Shown here in pieces: positions 1 to 9,155 of a stretch of 64,000 bases of DNA. How positions within the stretch are numbered: position 1 is the stretch's first letter; each line of letters opens with the position of its first letter. The translations under genes and the position numbers were made by a program. The notes under the pieces are model-generated. The model did not search any database and had not been told where the DNA came from. It saw nothing but the letters and a program-made list of their open reading frames with translations. Source of the DNA: Falsihalocynthiibacter halioticoli (GTDB lineage: Bacteria; Pseudomonadota; Alphaproteobacteria; Rhodobacterales; Rhodobacteraceae); assembly GCF_025802015.1 (NCBI RefSeq), contig NZ_JAOYFC010000001.1, positions 992,001 to 1,056,000 on the forward strand, written 5' to 3'.

Positions 1-1
1 C

Positions 2-3000
2 CTGTTGCAAAGGCGGCTTGAAGTAAAGGAACTTTCGGCGGCCTCTATGGTCGTTGCGCGCGCGCCCATTCCTGTTGAAAGCACCGAGCCGCCGGATCCA
101 CACGCCAAGGAATTCGCGCTGCCGGAACTTCCTGTCAGCGTTGATGTACAGAAGGTTGCAATCGAAGAAGTCGTGCTGGGCGAGCCGCTCTTGGGCGAAG
201 AGATCGCGCTTGAGTTGGCCGCATCTGCAGTGCTTGAGGCGGGGTCTGGCAAAGTCTTGCTGAATATGGGGCGGATCGACGACAGCTTCGGCGAGTTTGA
301 CATTCGTGGCGGCTTTGATGCGGAAACCAAGATTATTGACCTTGATATTGCCCTAACCGAGGAAGAGGGCGGGCTTGCGGCAACGCTGCTCAAAATTCCA
401 GGTGCGCCAGCGCTTGAGCTTGATCTCAAGGGAACGGGCCCGCTTTCGGACTACACCGCCGAGGTCAAATTGGTGAGCGAGGGCGTTGAGCAGCTTTCCG
501 GTCAGGTGAATCTCGTGACATTGCCAATCAAAGAAGGAGAGGACGAGACAACCCCAGCGGATATGGAATTCCGTGTGGATATTGGCGGCGATCTTACCTC
601 GCTTTTCGTGCCGGAGTACCGCCCCTTTTTCGGTCCGAATGTTCAATTGAAATCCGAAGGCACGCTCAAAGGCAGCGGTGCGCTTGATCTTGCGCATTTC
701 CGACTTTCCGCAAACAGTTTGCTTTTGTCTGGGCGCGCCTATCTGAACGCGGATATGTGGCCGGAGCATTTTGATGTAAGCGGACGCGTGGCAAACGCGG
801 ATGGCTCCTATGTGTTGCTTCCAGTTCCTGGAGGTAAGACGCGGGTTGAGTCCGTTGCGCTTGCGCTTTCGTTCGATGCGGATGAGGGCGAGAAATGGCA
901 CGGCAAATTCGATGTCCGCAATCTCGAAACAGAAGGGCTGTCGCTTGAGCGCAGCCAGTTGATTTCAGATGGCGAGATTTTTGGCGAGGTCGGAACGCTT
1001 GGCAAAATTACCTCTGATCTGACGTTTAGAGCTTTGGGGCTGGAGCTGGATGATCCTGCGCTCACCGCTGCGATCGGACCGGCGACAGAGGGGCGCGTGA
1101 CGGTTTCTTATGAAGAAGGGCAACCGCTTCGGCTCACGGATATGGATATCAAATCCGCGACCTATGAATTCAGGGGCAACGCGGCGCTGACTGGCCTCGA
1201 GAGCGATCTTGAAGCCGAGTTTGATATCGCCGCAGAGATTGATGATATTTCCCAATTCTCGCTCTTGGCTGGGCGGCCGATTGCGGGGCAAGCAGAGGCA
1301 ACAGCAAAGGGCAGCTATGCCACGCTCACTGGCGCGTTTGATGCGGTTTTGACCGGCCTTACGCGCGACCTTGCCTTGGGAATTGAGCAGTTTGATACCT
1401 TGGCCAAAGGTGAAACCGTGATGCGAGTCACAGCGAAGCGCGACACCGAAGGGACAGTGCTGCGCGGGGCGAGCTTGCGCAACGATGCCTTGTTCGTGCG
1501 GGGTACAGGGGAAATTGCCGACGGATATTTCGACGGTGAGTTTGATGCAAACCTTGTTGATCTGGGCCTTATCGTACCGGATTTCCCAGGACCGCTGACC
1601 TTGAAGGGGTACACAACCCAAAGCGAGGAGGGTGTCTCTGTTAATCTCGCGGCCACCGGACCATTGGACACAAACGCAACTGTCGAAGGTTTGGCGACGG
1701 GGCCGAACGCCAATATGGCCTTCTCTGCCAGTCTGCCCGAAGTGGGGACGTTGGTTGCGAACCTAACGGGTGGCGTAAACCTTGAGGGGGCGCTCGCCAA
1801 AGCAGGTGAGAAATGGCAGATCGACGCAACAAGCTCTGGCTCGCTCGGGGTGGCGGCGAATGTGTCAGGGCTAATTGATCCGGAAGGTGATCATGATCTC
1901 GCGCTGACGGGGACTGCTCCGCTTGGCCTTGCCAACCGCATTCTACGGCCACGGGCGATTTCGGGCATTGCGACACTTGATTTGGCGATGAAGGGTGTTC
2001 CAAGCCTTGCAGCAATCAGCGGCACCATTTCAACCAATGGCGCCACATTTACCGCGCCGCGCTTGCATGCCGCGATCGAGGATATCAGCGGCACGGTTCG
2101 GCTTGCAAACAGCACCGCGACGATAGACATCGGCGCCAGCCCGCGGGAAGGCGGACGGGTTACAGCGAGCGGAACTGTTGGATTTGGAACCGGGTTCCCT
2201 GCCAATTTGGCTGTGGTGCTCAATCGGGCCAAAATTGTTGACCCGCTGCTCTATCAAACGGTCTTGAACGGTGAAATAGATGTGACGGGTCCGCTGACCG
2301 GTGGCGCGCTGATTGCCGGAACCATCAACGTCGGGCGGACAGAGGTGACTGTTCCCAATACATCTATTGGGGGGGTGACCGCTATTCCTGACATCACACA
2401 GGTTGGCGCAAGCGGGGCGGTCCGCCGTACGCTTGAATTTGCGGGTGTTGAAACCGATCCTGCTGCGCAGACAGCCGCAGGACCAGCCTATCCGTTGCAA
2501 ATCCAGATCAACGCGGAGGATCGTGTATTCGTGCGCGGACGTGGGCTTGATGCCGAACTTGGCGGCAGTCTACAGATTTCCGGCACAACGAATAACGTTG
2601 TATCCGCGGGGAGCTTTGGACTTATTCGTGGCCGCATCAATCTGCTTGATAAACGGTTTGAACTCACCGAAGGTCAGATTGAGCTTCAGGGGAGCCTTGA
2701 TCCATATGTGCGCCTCGTCGCGACAACATTCACAGATGGCGGCTCCTCAAGCATTATTGTTGAAGGGTTCCTGTCCGAGCCGGAAATCCGATTTGAATCA
2801 TCGCCTGAAGCCCCGCCAGATCAGGTTTTGACGCGGCTTTATTATGGCGAGGACGCTTCAAACATTTCGGCCTTTCAGGCCCTGCAACTTGCAAACGCTG
2901 TAGCTGTGCTGTCCGGACGCGGAAACGATACGGTTATGGGATCAATCCGCAAGGGACTTGGTGTGGACGACATCGAGATCATCAACGAATCCGACGGAGA

Positions 3001-3181
3001 AACCGCCGTGCGCGCAGGGAAATACCTGACCGATGATCTCTATAGCGACATAACCGTGCGTGGCGATGGCAAGACCGAGTTCTCGTTGAACTATGACGTG
3101 ACCAAGAAACTCTCGGCCAAGGGGAAGGTCATTTCGGACGGGAACTCTGCCATCGGGTTGTTCTATGAAACGGACTATTAG
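2..3181 (+). CDS. tamB: TamB-family translocation and assembly module protein (5' partial)
   Basis: The reading frame is open from the window edge, so the N-terminus, including the expected inner-membrane anchor, lies outside. TamB spans the periplasm with an elongated beta-helical groove; with TamA it supports outer-membrane protein insertion and is implicated in phospholipid transport. The visible 1,059 codons show the long, low-complexity succession of short beta-strands rich in G, T, D and hydrophobics that is typical of AsmA/TamB proteins. The last ~250 residues form the recognisable TamB C-terminal domain (formerly DUF490): a GLIRGRINLL segment, an RLYYGED segment, then a beta-rich end finishing in YETDY. 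A terminator hairpin follows 40 bp after the stop, facing terC. The family call is firm; the true start cannot be seen. Confidence 0.93.
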   Translation: MLQRRLEVKELSAASMVVARAPIPVESTEPPDPHAKEFALPELPVSVDVQKVAIEEVVLGEPLLGEEIALELAASAVLEAGSGKVLLNMGRIDDSFGEFDIRGGFDAETKIIDLDIALTEEEGGLAATLLKIPGAPALELDLKGTGPLSDYTAEVKLVSEGVEQLSGQVNLVTLPIKEGEDETTPADMEFRVDIGGDLTSLFVPEYRPFFGPNVQLKSEGTLKGSGALDLAHFRLSANSLLLSGRAYLNADMWPEHFDVSGRVANADGSYVLLPVPGGKTRVESVALALSFDADEGEKWHGKFDVRNLETEGLSLERSQLISDGEIFGEVGTLGKITSDLTFRALGLELDDPALTAAIGPATEGRVTVSYEEGQPLRLTDMDIKSATYEFRGNAALTGLESDLEAEFDIAAEIDDISQFSLLAGRPIAGQAEATAKGSYATLTGAFDAVLTGLTRDLALGIEQFDTLAKGETVMRVTAKRDTEGTVLRGASLRNDALFVRGTGEIADGYFDGEFDANLVDLGLIVPDFPGPLTLKGYTTQSEEGVSVNLAATGPLDTNATVEGLATGPNANMAFSASLPEVGTLVANLTGGVNLEGALAKAGEKWQIDATSSGSLGVAANVSGLIDPEGDHDLALTGTAPLGLANRILRPRAISGIATLDLAMKGVPSLAAISGTISTNGATFTAPRLHAAIEDISGTVRLANSTATIDIGASPREGGRVTASGTVGFGTGFPANLAVVLNRAKIVDPLLYQTVLNGEIDVTGPLTGGALIAGTINVGRTEVTVPNTSIGGVTAIPDITQVGASGAVRRTLEFAGVETDPAAQTAAGPAYPLQIQINAEDRVFVRGRGLDAELGGSLQISGTTNNVVSAGSFGLIRGRINLLDKRFELTEGQIELQGSLDPYVRLVATTFTDGGSSSIIVEGFLSEPEIRFESSPEAPPDQVLTRLYYGEDASNISAFQALQLANAVAVLSGRGNDTVMGSIRKGLGVDDIEIINESDGETAVRAGKYLTDDLYSDITVRGDGKTEFSLNYDVTKKLSAKGKVISDGNSAIGLFYETDY

Positions 3182-3219
3182 CAGGGGCGGTTGACGTAAA
3201 CCCAAACCCACAAACTCAA

Positions 3220-3248
3220 AACGGGCGCCCGATGGAGCGCCCGTTTTT
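3220..3248. terminator. Bidirectional intrinsic terminator between tamB and terC
   Basis: A 9-bp perfect stem (AACGGGCGC / GCGCCCGTT) with an 8-nt loop is followed by a T run on the plus strand; the reverse strand also ends the stem in TTTT. It sits between the convergent tamB and terC genes and can serve both. Confidence 0.85.
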
Positions 3249-3266
3249 CGTATTTCTTGGGTGGGG

Positions 3267-4034
3267 TTATGCCGCGCGTTTCACCTGTGCGCGTCGCCGC
3301 AACATGTTGAGCCCTTCGACGAACGCCGCGAAGGCCATTGCCGCATAGATATACCCTTTTGGCAAATGGTGGCCGAGGCTGTCGGCAATCAGCACCATGC
3401 CGATCATCAACAAGAAGGCGAGTGCCAGCATGACAACCGTTGGGTTGGCGTTCACAAAGTTTGTGACCGGCGTGGCCGCAATAAACATAACGGTCACCGC
3501 CACGATCACAGCAGCGACCATAATTGGAAGCTCTGTTGTCATGCCGATGGCGGTCAGGATGCTGTCGATAGAAAACACTGCGTCAAGGGCTACGATCTGA
3601 AGGATGATCGAGGTGAAAGAAGCCTTTGGTTTGGCCTCGAACACTGTGTGGGCGGGTTGTGGCTGTACCTTATGTTGAATTTCGGTCGTCGCCTTCCACA
3701 CGAGGAAAACACCGCCCGTCATCAAAATAATGTCGCGCCAAGAGAACGAGGTTTCAAACATCGGTACGCCGTGTTCATCGAGCGGCCCTTGAATGCCAAG
3801 ATCAAACACTGGCTCCGTCAGTCCGACAATCCACGCGATCACCGACAGCAGCGCAAGCCGCAGCACAAGCGCAAGGCCGATGCCGATCTGGCGCGCACGC
3901 TTTTGTTGGTGTTCAGGGAGTTTGTTGGAAACGATGGAAATGAAAATCAGGTTGTCGATCCCCAAAACGATTTCGAGTGTAACAAGCGCGAGAAACGCGG
4001 CCCAAGCTTCGGGGGAGGAGAGGAGTTCGAGCAT
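3267..4034 (-). CDS. TerC family integral membrane protein
   Basis: This 255-residue polytopic membrane protein belongs to the TerC/YgdQ-type family. It opens with a segment ending EIVLGIDNLIFISI, the family hallmark with acidic residues inside a membrane helix, and has a second acidic helix around LDAVFSIDSI. About seven hydrophobic segments can be read. Family members are linked to tellurite resistance and metal-ion (Mn, Ca) export or metalation of exported proteins; which applies here cannot be told. The C-terminus is short and basic, with no CBS or CorC domains, so it is the compact form. It is a single gene convergent with tamB, sharing the terminator between them. Confidence 0.9.
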   Translation of the reverse strand: MLELLSSPEAWAAFLALVTLEIVLGIDNLIFISIVSNKLPEHQQKRARQIGIGLALVLRLALLSVIAWIVGLTEPVFDLGIQGPLDEHGVPMFETSFSWRDIILMTGGVFLVWKATTEIQHKVQPQPAHTVFEAKPKASFTSIILQIVALDAVFSIDSILTAIGMTTELPIMVAAVIVAVTVMFIAATPVTNFVNANPTVVMLALAFLLMIGMVLIADSLGHHLPKGYIYAAMAFAAFVEGLNMLRRRAQVKRAA

Positions 4035-4146
4035 ATCAGCCTCTTAGATCAAGAAATTTGCAATCAATACCGCCCAATGTGAGCGAGACGCGCGCAAATT
4101 GCGACCGAAAACCTGAACTGCAGCGGAATTTCTATGAGAGCGTGGC

Positions 4147-5184
4147 TTATGGCTTCTCGGTGACGCGCGGAACCGAGCAGGAGCCACGTACGATCAAATC
4201 ACCATGCAAAAGAGATGTGTCGACGGGAATCGTACGTGTCGGCAGGAAATCCAGCAGATGCGCCATAGCGATTTCGCCAATCTGGCTGCGCGGTTGGCGG
4301 ATTGTCGTGAGGGACGGGGTTATGTTGCTCGCAAAGGGGATGTCGTCAAAGCCGACGACCGAGAAATCATGCGGGACATCAAACCCGCGCGACTGAAGCG
4401 CAGCGATTACGCCAATGGCGGTGTTGTCATTGTAACAGAAGAAGGCAGTTGGCAGCGTATCGCGGATAAAGAGCCGCTCGATTGCGCTGCGCCCGCCTTC
4501 GGTGGTGCCGTCGCCTTGAATGCGCCAGACGGAGCTTTGATCATAGGCTTGTGAGAGCGCGTCGCAATAGCCGCGGTGGCGGTTTTCCGAAAGAGCATCC
4601 CCTGCTGGGCCAGAGACATAGACGATCCGCTCATGCCCCAAAGAGATCAAGTAATCCGTTGCAACCTTGGCGGCGGCGGCGTCATCAACGCCCACATAGC
4701 TGATGTCGGGGCGGTTGACGGGGCGGGCGGCGGCGACCATTGGCGGGAAGTTGGCCGTTGGGCTCTGAAGCCACCCTGCGACAGGAAGGTGCCCCGTTAG
4801 CAAGATCAGTGCATCGGCCATACCTGTGGAGAGAAACCGCAAGTGTTTCTCTTCAAGCGAGACATCGCCCTCTGTGTTGCCGATCAAAACACCATAACCG
4901 CGGGATTTCGCGACCTTCTCAAGCCCAGTGAGGATACCGGGGAAGTTGGGGTCCGAGATTGACTGCGCCAGAACCATGACCATTTGCGATCGTTGCATCC
5001 GAAGGTTTTGCGCCATGGCATTGGCGGTATACCCTGTTCGAGCAATGGCCGCCGTCACCTTTTTGCGGGTGCTTTCTGCTACTTTTTCAGGCGTTCGAAT
5101 CGCCCGACTCACGGTTGCGATCGACACTCCGGCAAGCTTGGCGACATCTTCGATTGTCGCGGGTTTTGGGGCTTGTTGCTCCAC
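4147..5184 (-). CDS. LacI-family transcriptional regulator of the adjacent sugar ABC operon
   Basis: This 345-residue protein has an N-terminal LacI helix-turn-helix at about residues 10-30 (IEDVAKLAGVSIATVSRAI), a hinge helix near residues 55-61, and a periplasmic-binding-protein-like effector domain to the end. The only usable start is GTG, with GAGG about 10 nt upstream; no in-frame ATG precedes the HTH. The gene is divergent from a RbsA/C/B-like importer, so it most likely represses that operon and perhaps itself. Three operator-like repeats lie in the shared intergenic region. The inducer is unknown but is presumably the transported sugar or a derivative. Confidence 0.92.
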   Translation of the reverse strand: MEQQAPKPATIEDVAKLAGVSIATVSRAIRTPEKVAESTRKKVTAAIARTGYTANAMAQNLRMQRSQMVMVLAQSISDPNFPGILTGLEKVAKSRGYGVLIGNTEGDVSLEEKHLRFLSTGMADALILLTGHLPVAGWLQSPTANFPPMVAAARPVNRPDISYVGVDDAAAAKVATDYLISLGHERIVYVSGPAGDALSENRHRGYCDALSQAYDQSSVWRIQGDGTTEGGRSAIERLFIRDTLPTAFFCYNDNTAIGVIAALQSRGFDVPHDFSVVGFDDIPFASNITPSLTTIRQPRSQIGEIAMAHLLDFLPTRTIPVDTSLLHGDLIVRGSCSVPRVTEKP

Positions 5185-5297
5185 GGTTTACGCGGCCTCT
5201 ACTTATCTACTTTCAAAAAACATTCAATGTTTTCAATATGAAAGCCTTGGTGGCTTTGCCTTTTCCTGCATCATATCCGTTGTGTCGTAAAACGCCA

Positions 5298-5355
5298 ATG
5301 AAAAGGTTTACAGGTCGCCATGAAAAGGTTTACATTATTTCTGAAAAGGTTTTCA
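5298..5355. promoter_or_regulatory. Three phased LacI-type operator-like repeats
   Basis: TGAAAAGGTTTACA occurs at 5299 and again at 5321, followed by TGAAAAGGTTTTCA at 5342. Spacings are 22 and 21 bp, so all lie on the same helix face. The third copy is an inverted repeat except for its two central bases (TGAAAA-GG-TTTTCA); the first two differ by one base on the right arm. They lie between a divergent LacI gene and the ABC operon, about 50-110 bp before the ATPase start. Confidence 0.65.
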
Positions 5356-5405
5356 TAGTCGGCACTTTCCTGCGGGAGACAGGGGTGTCGTGGGGAGGAA
5401 AAGTA

Positions 5406-6932
5406 ATGCTGGATAGCGTGCAGGCGGAAACGCCCGTGCTCGCCGCAGAGCGCGTCAGCAAATCATTCGGAGCCATTCCGGTTCTGTTTTCAGTGAGTTT
5501 TGATCTTCGTGCTGGTGAGGTTCATGCGCTGATTGGTGAGAATGGTGCTGGCAAATCCACCTTGATGAAAGTGCTGTCCGGTTTTCATCCGGCAACCTCT
5601 GGAACGCTGCGTGTGGATGGTGAGGAAGTTACCCTTCCGCCAAACGGGCAGGCCGAGGACATGGGGATCGTATTGATCCACCAAGAGCTTAACCTTGCCG
5701 AGCAGATGACGGTTGAAGAGAACATCTTCCTTGGCCGCGAACAGAGCCGCAACGGCTTTCTTGATCGTGCCGCCATGACTGAAGCCGTGCGCAAGATGTT
5801 CCTTGACGTGGGTCTTGATATTTCGCCCAAGGCGCGGATTTCGAGCCTGTCGATTGCGGAAAAGCAGATGGTCGAGATCGTCAAAGCCATGAGCCGCAAT
5901 GCGCGGGTCCTGATTATGGACGAGCCGACCGCTGTGTTGACCGAAGCGGAAACCACAGTGTTTTTCGCGCAGGTCGAGAAGCTCAAGGCAAAAGGCACCG
6001 CAATCATGTTTGTGTCTCACAAGCTTCAAGAAGTGCAGGCGATTGCGGATCGCGTAACGATCCTGCGCGACGGTCAATGGATTGCAACAAAACCAACAGG
6101 TGAGTTCACGCTTGATGCGATGGCGCAGATGATGGTGGGGCGCGAGCTCTCCGATCTGTATCCGCCGATGAATGAAGCGGATGTGGATGCTGAGCGCGTT
6201 CTTGAGATCGAGGGCCTGACGACGCAAAACATTCGCAACGTGAGCTTTGATCTGCGCAAAGGCGAGGTCTTGGGATTTTCGGGGCTGATCGGCTCCGGCC
6301 GGACAGAAGTTTTCGAAGCTATTTGCGGGCTCAAGGATATTGATAGCGGCGTTATTCGTGTGCATGGCGAGGAAGTGCGGTTCGCCTCTGTGGCCGATGC
6401 GCGGGACGCTGGGATTTGCTATCTTACAAAGGACCGTAAGGAAAAAGGGCTACTGCTAGAGCAGGAAATGCGCCCTAATATGACGCTGCTGGCGCTGCCG
6501 CGCTTTGTAAAAGGCTTCATGATTGACCGTGACGCAGAGCAGGAAGCGCTCGCGCGGGGTATCCGCCGGTTTGATATCCGCGCACGTGATCCAAAGGTCA
6601 AAGCAGGCGATCTTTCTGGCGGCAACCAACAAAAGCTGTTGCTGGCCAAGATCATGGAAGCCGACCCGAAGATCGTCATCATCGACGAGCCGACTCGCGG
6701 CATCGACGTGGGCACCAAACAGCAAATCTATCATTTTATTGCCGCACTTGCGGCGGAGGGGATGTCCGTTGTGGTGATCTCTTCGGAGATGCCCGAGATC
6801 ATCGGCGTGTGTCACAGGGTTTTTGTGATGCGTGACGGCCAAATCATGGGCGCGCTCACCGGAGACGCTATCAACGAGACAGAAATCGTGCGCTATGCCG
6901 CTGGATTGAAAGGGGAGAAACACCATGGCTGA
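5406..6932 (+). CDS. Sugar ABC transporter ATPase, RbsA/CUT2 type (duplicated nucleotide-binding domains)
   Basis: The 508-residue length fits RbsA-like ATPases that carry two fused nucleotide-binding domains. The first has a Walker A at residues 44-52 (GENGAGKST) and a DEPTAVLT Walker B. The second has the usual degenerate P-loop (GLIGSGRTEVF, lacking the lysine), the signature LSGGNQQK and Walker B IIDEPTRGID. I chose the ATG preceded by GGGGAGGAAAAG; the frame is open further upstream, but that would run through the operator region. It energises import through the permease, whose start overlaps its stop by 8 bp. The substrate is a sugar or polyol that cannot be named from sequence. Confidence 0.93.
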   Translation: MLDSVQAETPVLAAERVSKSFGAIPVLFSVSFDLRAGEVHALIGENGAGKSTLMKVLSGFHPATSGTLRVDGEEVTLPPNGQAEDMGIVLIHQELNLAEQMTVEENIFLGREQSRNGFLDRAAMTEAVRKMFLDVGLDISPKARISSLSIAEKQMVEIVKAMSRNARVLIMDEPTAVLTEAETTVFFAQVEKLKAKGTAIMFVSHKLQEVQAIADRVTILRDGQWIATKPTGEFTLDAMAQMMVGRELSDLYPPMNEADVDAERVLEIEGLTTQNIRNVSFDLRKGEVLGFSGLIGSGRTEVFEAICGLKDIDSGVIRVHGEEVRFASVADARDAGICYLTKDRKEKGLLLEQEMRPNMTLLALPRFVKGFMIDRDAEQEALARGIRRFDIRARDPKVKAGDLSGGNQQKLLLAKIMEADPKIVIIDEPTRGIDVGTKQQIYHFIAALAAEGMSVVVISSEMPEIIGVCHRVFVMRDGQIMGALTGDAINETEIVRYAAGLKGEKHHG

Positions 6933-7941
6933 GACAACGGCTGGCGAAACCAAAAATAGCAGATTGCGGAACTTTGACTTCAAGACGATGGGGCCGGCGA
7001 TTGCACTGTTGATCCTGTGCATCATCGGGTTCTCGCTAAACTCGGCCTTCTTGAGCGAGGGCAATATCACCAACTTGCTGACGCGGAGTGCCTTTATCGG
7101 GATTATCGCAGTTGGCGCGACTTTTGTGATTACGGCGGGCGGCATTGACCTCTCTGTTGGGTCCATGGCGGCGGTGATCGCGGGGATCATGATTATCGTG
7201 ATGAACAACGCGGTCGAAACGCTCGGCACGGGGGTTGCAACTGTTCTTCTTGGCTGCGGGTGTAGTGTTATTCTCGGACTTGGTGCGGGATGGGTGAACG
7301 GGTTCCTGACGACAAAAGGGAAGATCGAAGCCTTTATCGTAACGCTCGGCACCATGGGGATTTTCCGTTCGCTCGTGACCTATTTCGCGGATGGTGGCAC
7401 ATTGAGCCTCGATTTTGACCTGCGCGGTACATATCGCCCTGTCTATTACGAAGCTTTCTTTGGTCTGCCGATCCCTGTTTGGGTGTTCATCATAGTTTCG
7501 ATTGCCGGTTGGATTTTGCTTAACCGCACAGCGTTTGGTCGCTATTGCACGGCCATCGGTAGCAACGAAGCCGTGGCGCGCTATTCCGCGATCAAGGTCG
7601 ACCGTATCAAAACATGGACCTATGTGATCCAAGGCCTCTGTGTGGCTCTGGCGACGATCATCTATGTGCCGCGTCTTGGGTCGGCATCCTCGTCAACGGG
7701 TGTGCTTTGGGAACTTGAAGCGATTGCCGCGGTGATCATTGGCGGAACCGTACTTAAGGGTGGCTATGGCCGGATCGGAGGCACCATTCTGGGCGCTCTT
7801 ATCCTGACGACCATCGGCAACATCCTGAACTTCACCGATATGATTTCCAACTACCTAAACGGAACGATGCAGGGCCTGATCATCATTGTGGCGGTTTGGT
7901 TGCAGCGCGCCGATTGGGGCCGGAAATCATCCAAAGAATAA
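6925..7941 (+). CDS. Sugar ABC transporter permease, RbsC type
   Basis: This 338-residue inner-membrane permease belongs to the CUT2 family (BPD_transp_2). About eight to ten hydrophobic helices are visible. Family landmarks include the ITAGGIDLSVGS segment near residue 70 and AVIIGGTVLKGGYGRIGGT near residue 270. It is translationally coupled to the ATPase gene (8-bp overlap) and followed after 91 bp by the binding-protein gene. It forms the membrane channel, probably as a homodimer served by the double-domain ATPase. Confidence 0.93.
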   Translation: MAETTAGETKNSRLRNFDFKTMGPAIALLILCIIGFSLNSAFLSEGNITNLLTRSAFIGIIAVGATFVITAGGIDLSVGSMAAVIAGIMIIVMNNAVETLGTGVATVLLGCGCSVILGLGAGWVNGFLTTKGKIEAFIVTLGTMGIFRSLVTYFADGGTLSLDFDLRGTYRPVYYEAFFGLPIPVWVFIIVSIAGWILLNRTAFGRYCTAIGSNEAVARYSAIKVDRIKTWTYVIQGLCVALATIIYVPRLGSASSSTGVLWELEAIAAVIIGGTVLKGGYGRIGGTILGALILTTIGNILNFTDMISNYLNGTMQGLIIIVAVWLQRADWGRKSSKE

Positions 7942-8032
7942 CGACAACAGAGATTTTGCGAGAAGTGGCGGTCAACCGTCACACCGCAGAAAACGGGCCA
8001 ATCCGGCCCATCCATAACTAGGGAGGAAGACT

Positions 8033-8989
8033 ATGACATTGAAAAAATCATTGTTTGCGGTAGCCGCAACGGGGGCGATGCTGCTGTCTAGCGCCGTATC
8101 CGCTGATGACAAGATCACCATTGGTGTATCCTATCCGACGCCAACACACGCTTGGGCTGCGGGTATGAACTGGCACGCTGAGCAGGCAGAGAAGCGTCTT
8201 GAAGCGCTCTATCCTGACGTTGATCTTGTGCTTGTGAACTCGCCTGATCCAGGTGCACAGGCTTCGGCGATCGAAGACCTTGTATCCGTGAACCAGATTG
8301 ACGCGCTTGTTGTGCTTCCGTTTGAGTCCGAGCCGCTCACAGATCCGGTTCTTAACGTTAAGAAAACCGGCGCGCTGATCACAGTTGTTGACCGTGGTCT
8401 GAGCCAGCCTGGCATCGAAGACATCTATGTTGCGGGTAACAACCCAGAGCTTGGCCGTGTGTCTGCGCAATACATGAAGACGCGCCTCAAAGAAGGCGAC
8501 AACATCGTTGTTCTTCGCGGTATTCCAACGCTGATCGACAACGAGCGTTTTGATGCGTTCATGGCCGAAATCGAAGGCTCCGGCATCAATGTTCTCGATC
8601 ACAAGCACGCCAACTGGAACCGTGACGATGGTTTTGAAGTGATGCAGGACTTCCTGTCGCGCTTCCCTGACATTGACGCTGTTTGGGCGCAGGACGATGA
8701 CATCGCAATCGGCGTTGTTGCTGCTCTGAAACAAGCTGGTCGCGATGGCGACGGCATGTTCGTTGTTGGCGGTGCCGGCATGAAAGAAACAATCAAGTCC
8801 ATCATGGACGGTGACGAACTGATCCCAGTTGACGTTCTCTATCCGCCTTCGATGATCGCAACTGCGATGGACGTAACAGTCAACGCGTTCAAATCGAACG
8901 GTCCGGTTGCTGGTCGTTACATTCTCGGCGCGACATTGATCACACCTGAGAACGCAGCAGACTTCTATTTCCCTGACTCTCCTTTCTAG
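8033..8989 (+). CDS. Periplasmic sugar-binding protein of ABC importer (RbsB-like)
   Basis: This 318-residue secreted protein has a Sec signal peptide (KKSLFAVAATGAMLLSSAVSA, cleaved near residue 24). Its periplasmic-binding-protein type 1 fold resembles ribose/xylose binders, with the family pattern of a DALVVLPFESEPL strand-turn and an AQDDDIAIG segment around residues 220-230. A strong GGGAGGA ribosome site precedes the ATG. The gene is last in the operon after ATPase and permease, an order that differs from the common binding-protein-first layout. No catabolic enzyme for a sugar accompanies it, so the ligand is not predictable. A strong terminator follows. Confidence 0.92.
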   Translation: MTLKKSLFAVAATGAMLLSSAVSADDKITIGVSYPTPTHAWAAGMNWHAEQAEKRLEALYPDVDLVLVNSPDPGAQASAIEDLVSVNQIDALVVLPFESEPLTDPVLNVKKTGALITVVDRGLSQPGIEDIYVAGNNPELGRVSAQYMKTRLKEGDNIVVLRGIPTLIDNERFDAFMAEIEGSGINVLDHKHANWNRDDGFEVMQDFLSRFPDIDAVWAQDDDIAIGVVAALKQAGRDGDGMFVVGGAGMKETIKSIMDGDELIPVDVLYPPSMIATAMDVTVNAFKSNGPVAGRYILGATLITPENAADFYFPDSPF

Positions 8990-9030
8990 GCCTCCCTTTA
9001 GAGTACTGAAAGAAAATGGCGAAATAGATC

Positions 9031-9054
9031 GGGGGGGCTTCGGCTCCCCCTTTT
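9031..9054 (+). terminator. Intrinsic terminator of the sugar ABC operon
   Basis: An 8-bp G/C stem closed by a TTCG tetraloop is followed by TTTT. It lies 42 bp after the binding-protein stop codon. Confidence 0.88.
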
Positions 9055-9155
9055 GCGTGTGTGATAACGGTTGGTTTACTTGGAGGGGCGTGAGTTTCCT
9101 TTGACAGCCACTTGAGCCTCGCGGCCACTTTGTGCCAAGGTCAGGGGATAGTCCT

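Noticed and set aside
3261..4082. 273-codon plus-strand frame opposite terC
   Set aside because: The translation is hydrophilic and full of H, R and N, while the minus strand encodes a clear TerC protein.
5115..5405. N-terminal extension of the sugar ABC ATPase
   Set aside because: The frame is open, but it runs through the operator repeats and adds 97 residues with no counterpart in the family; the ATG at 5406 has a strong ribosome site.
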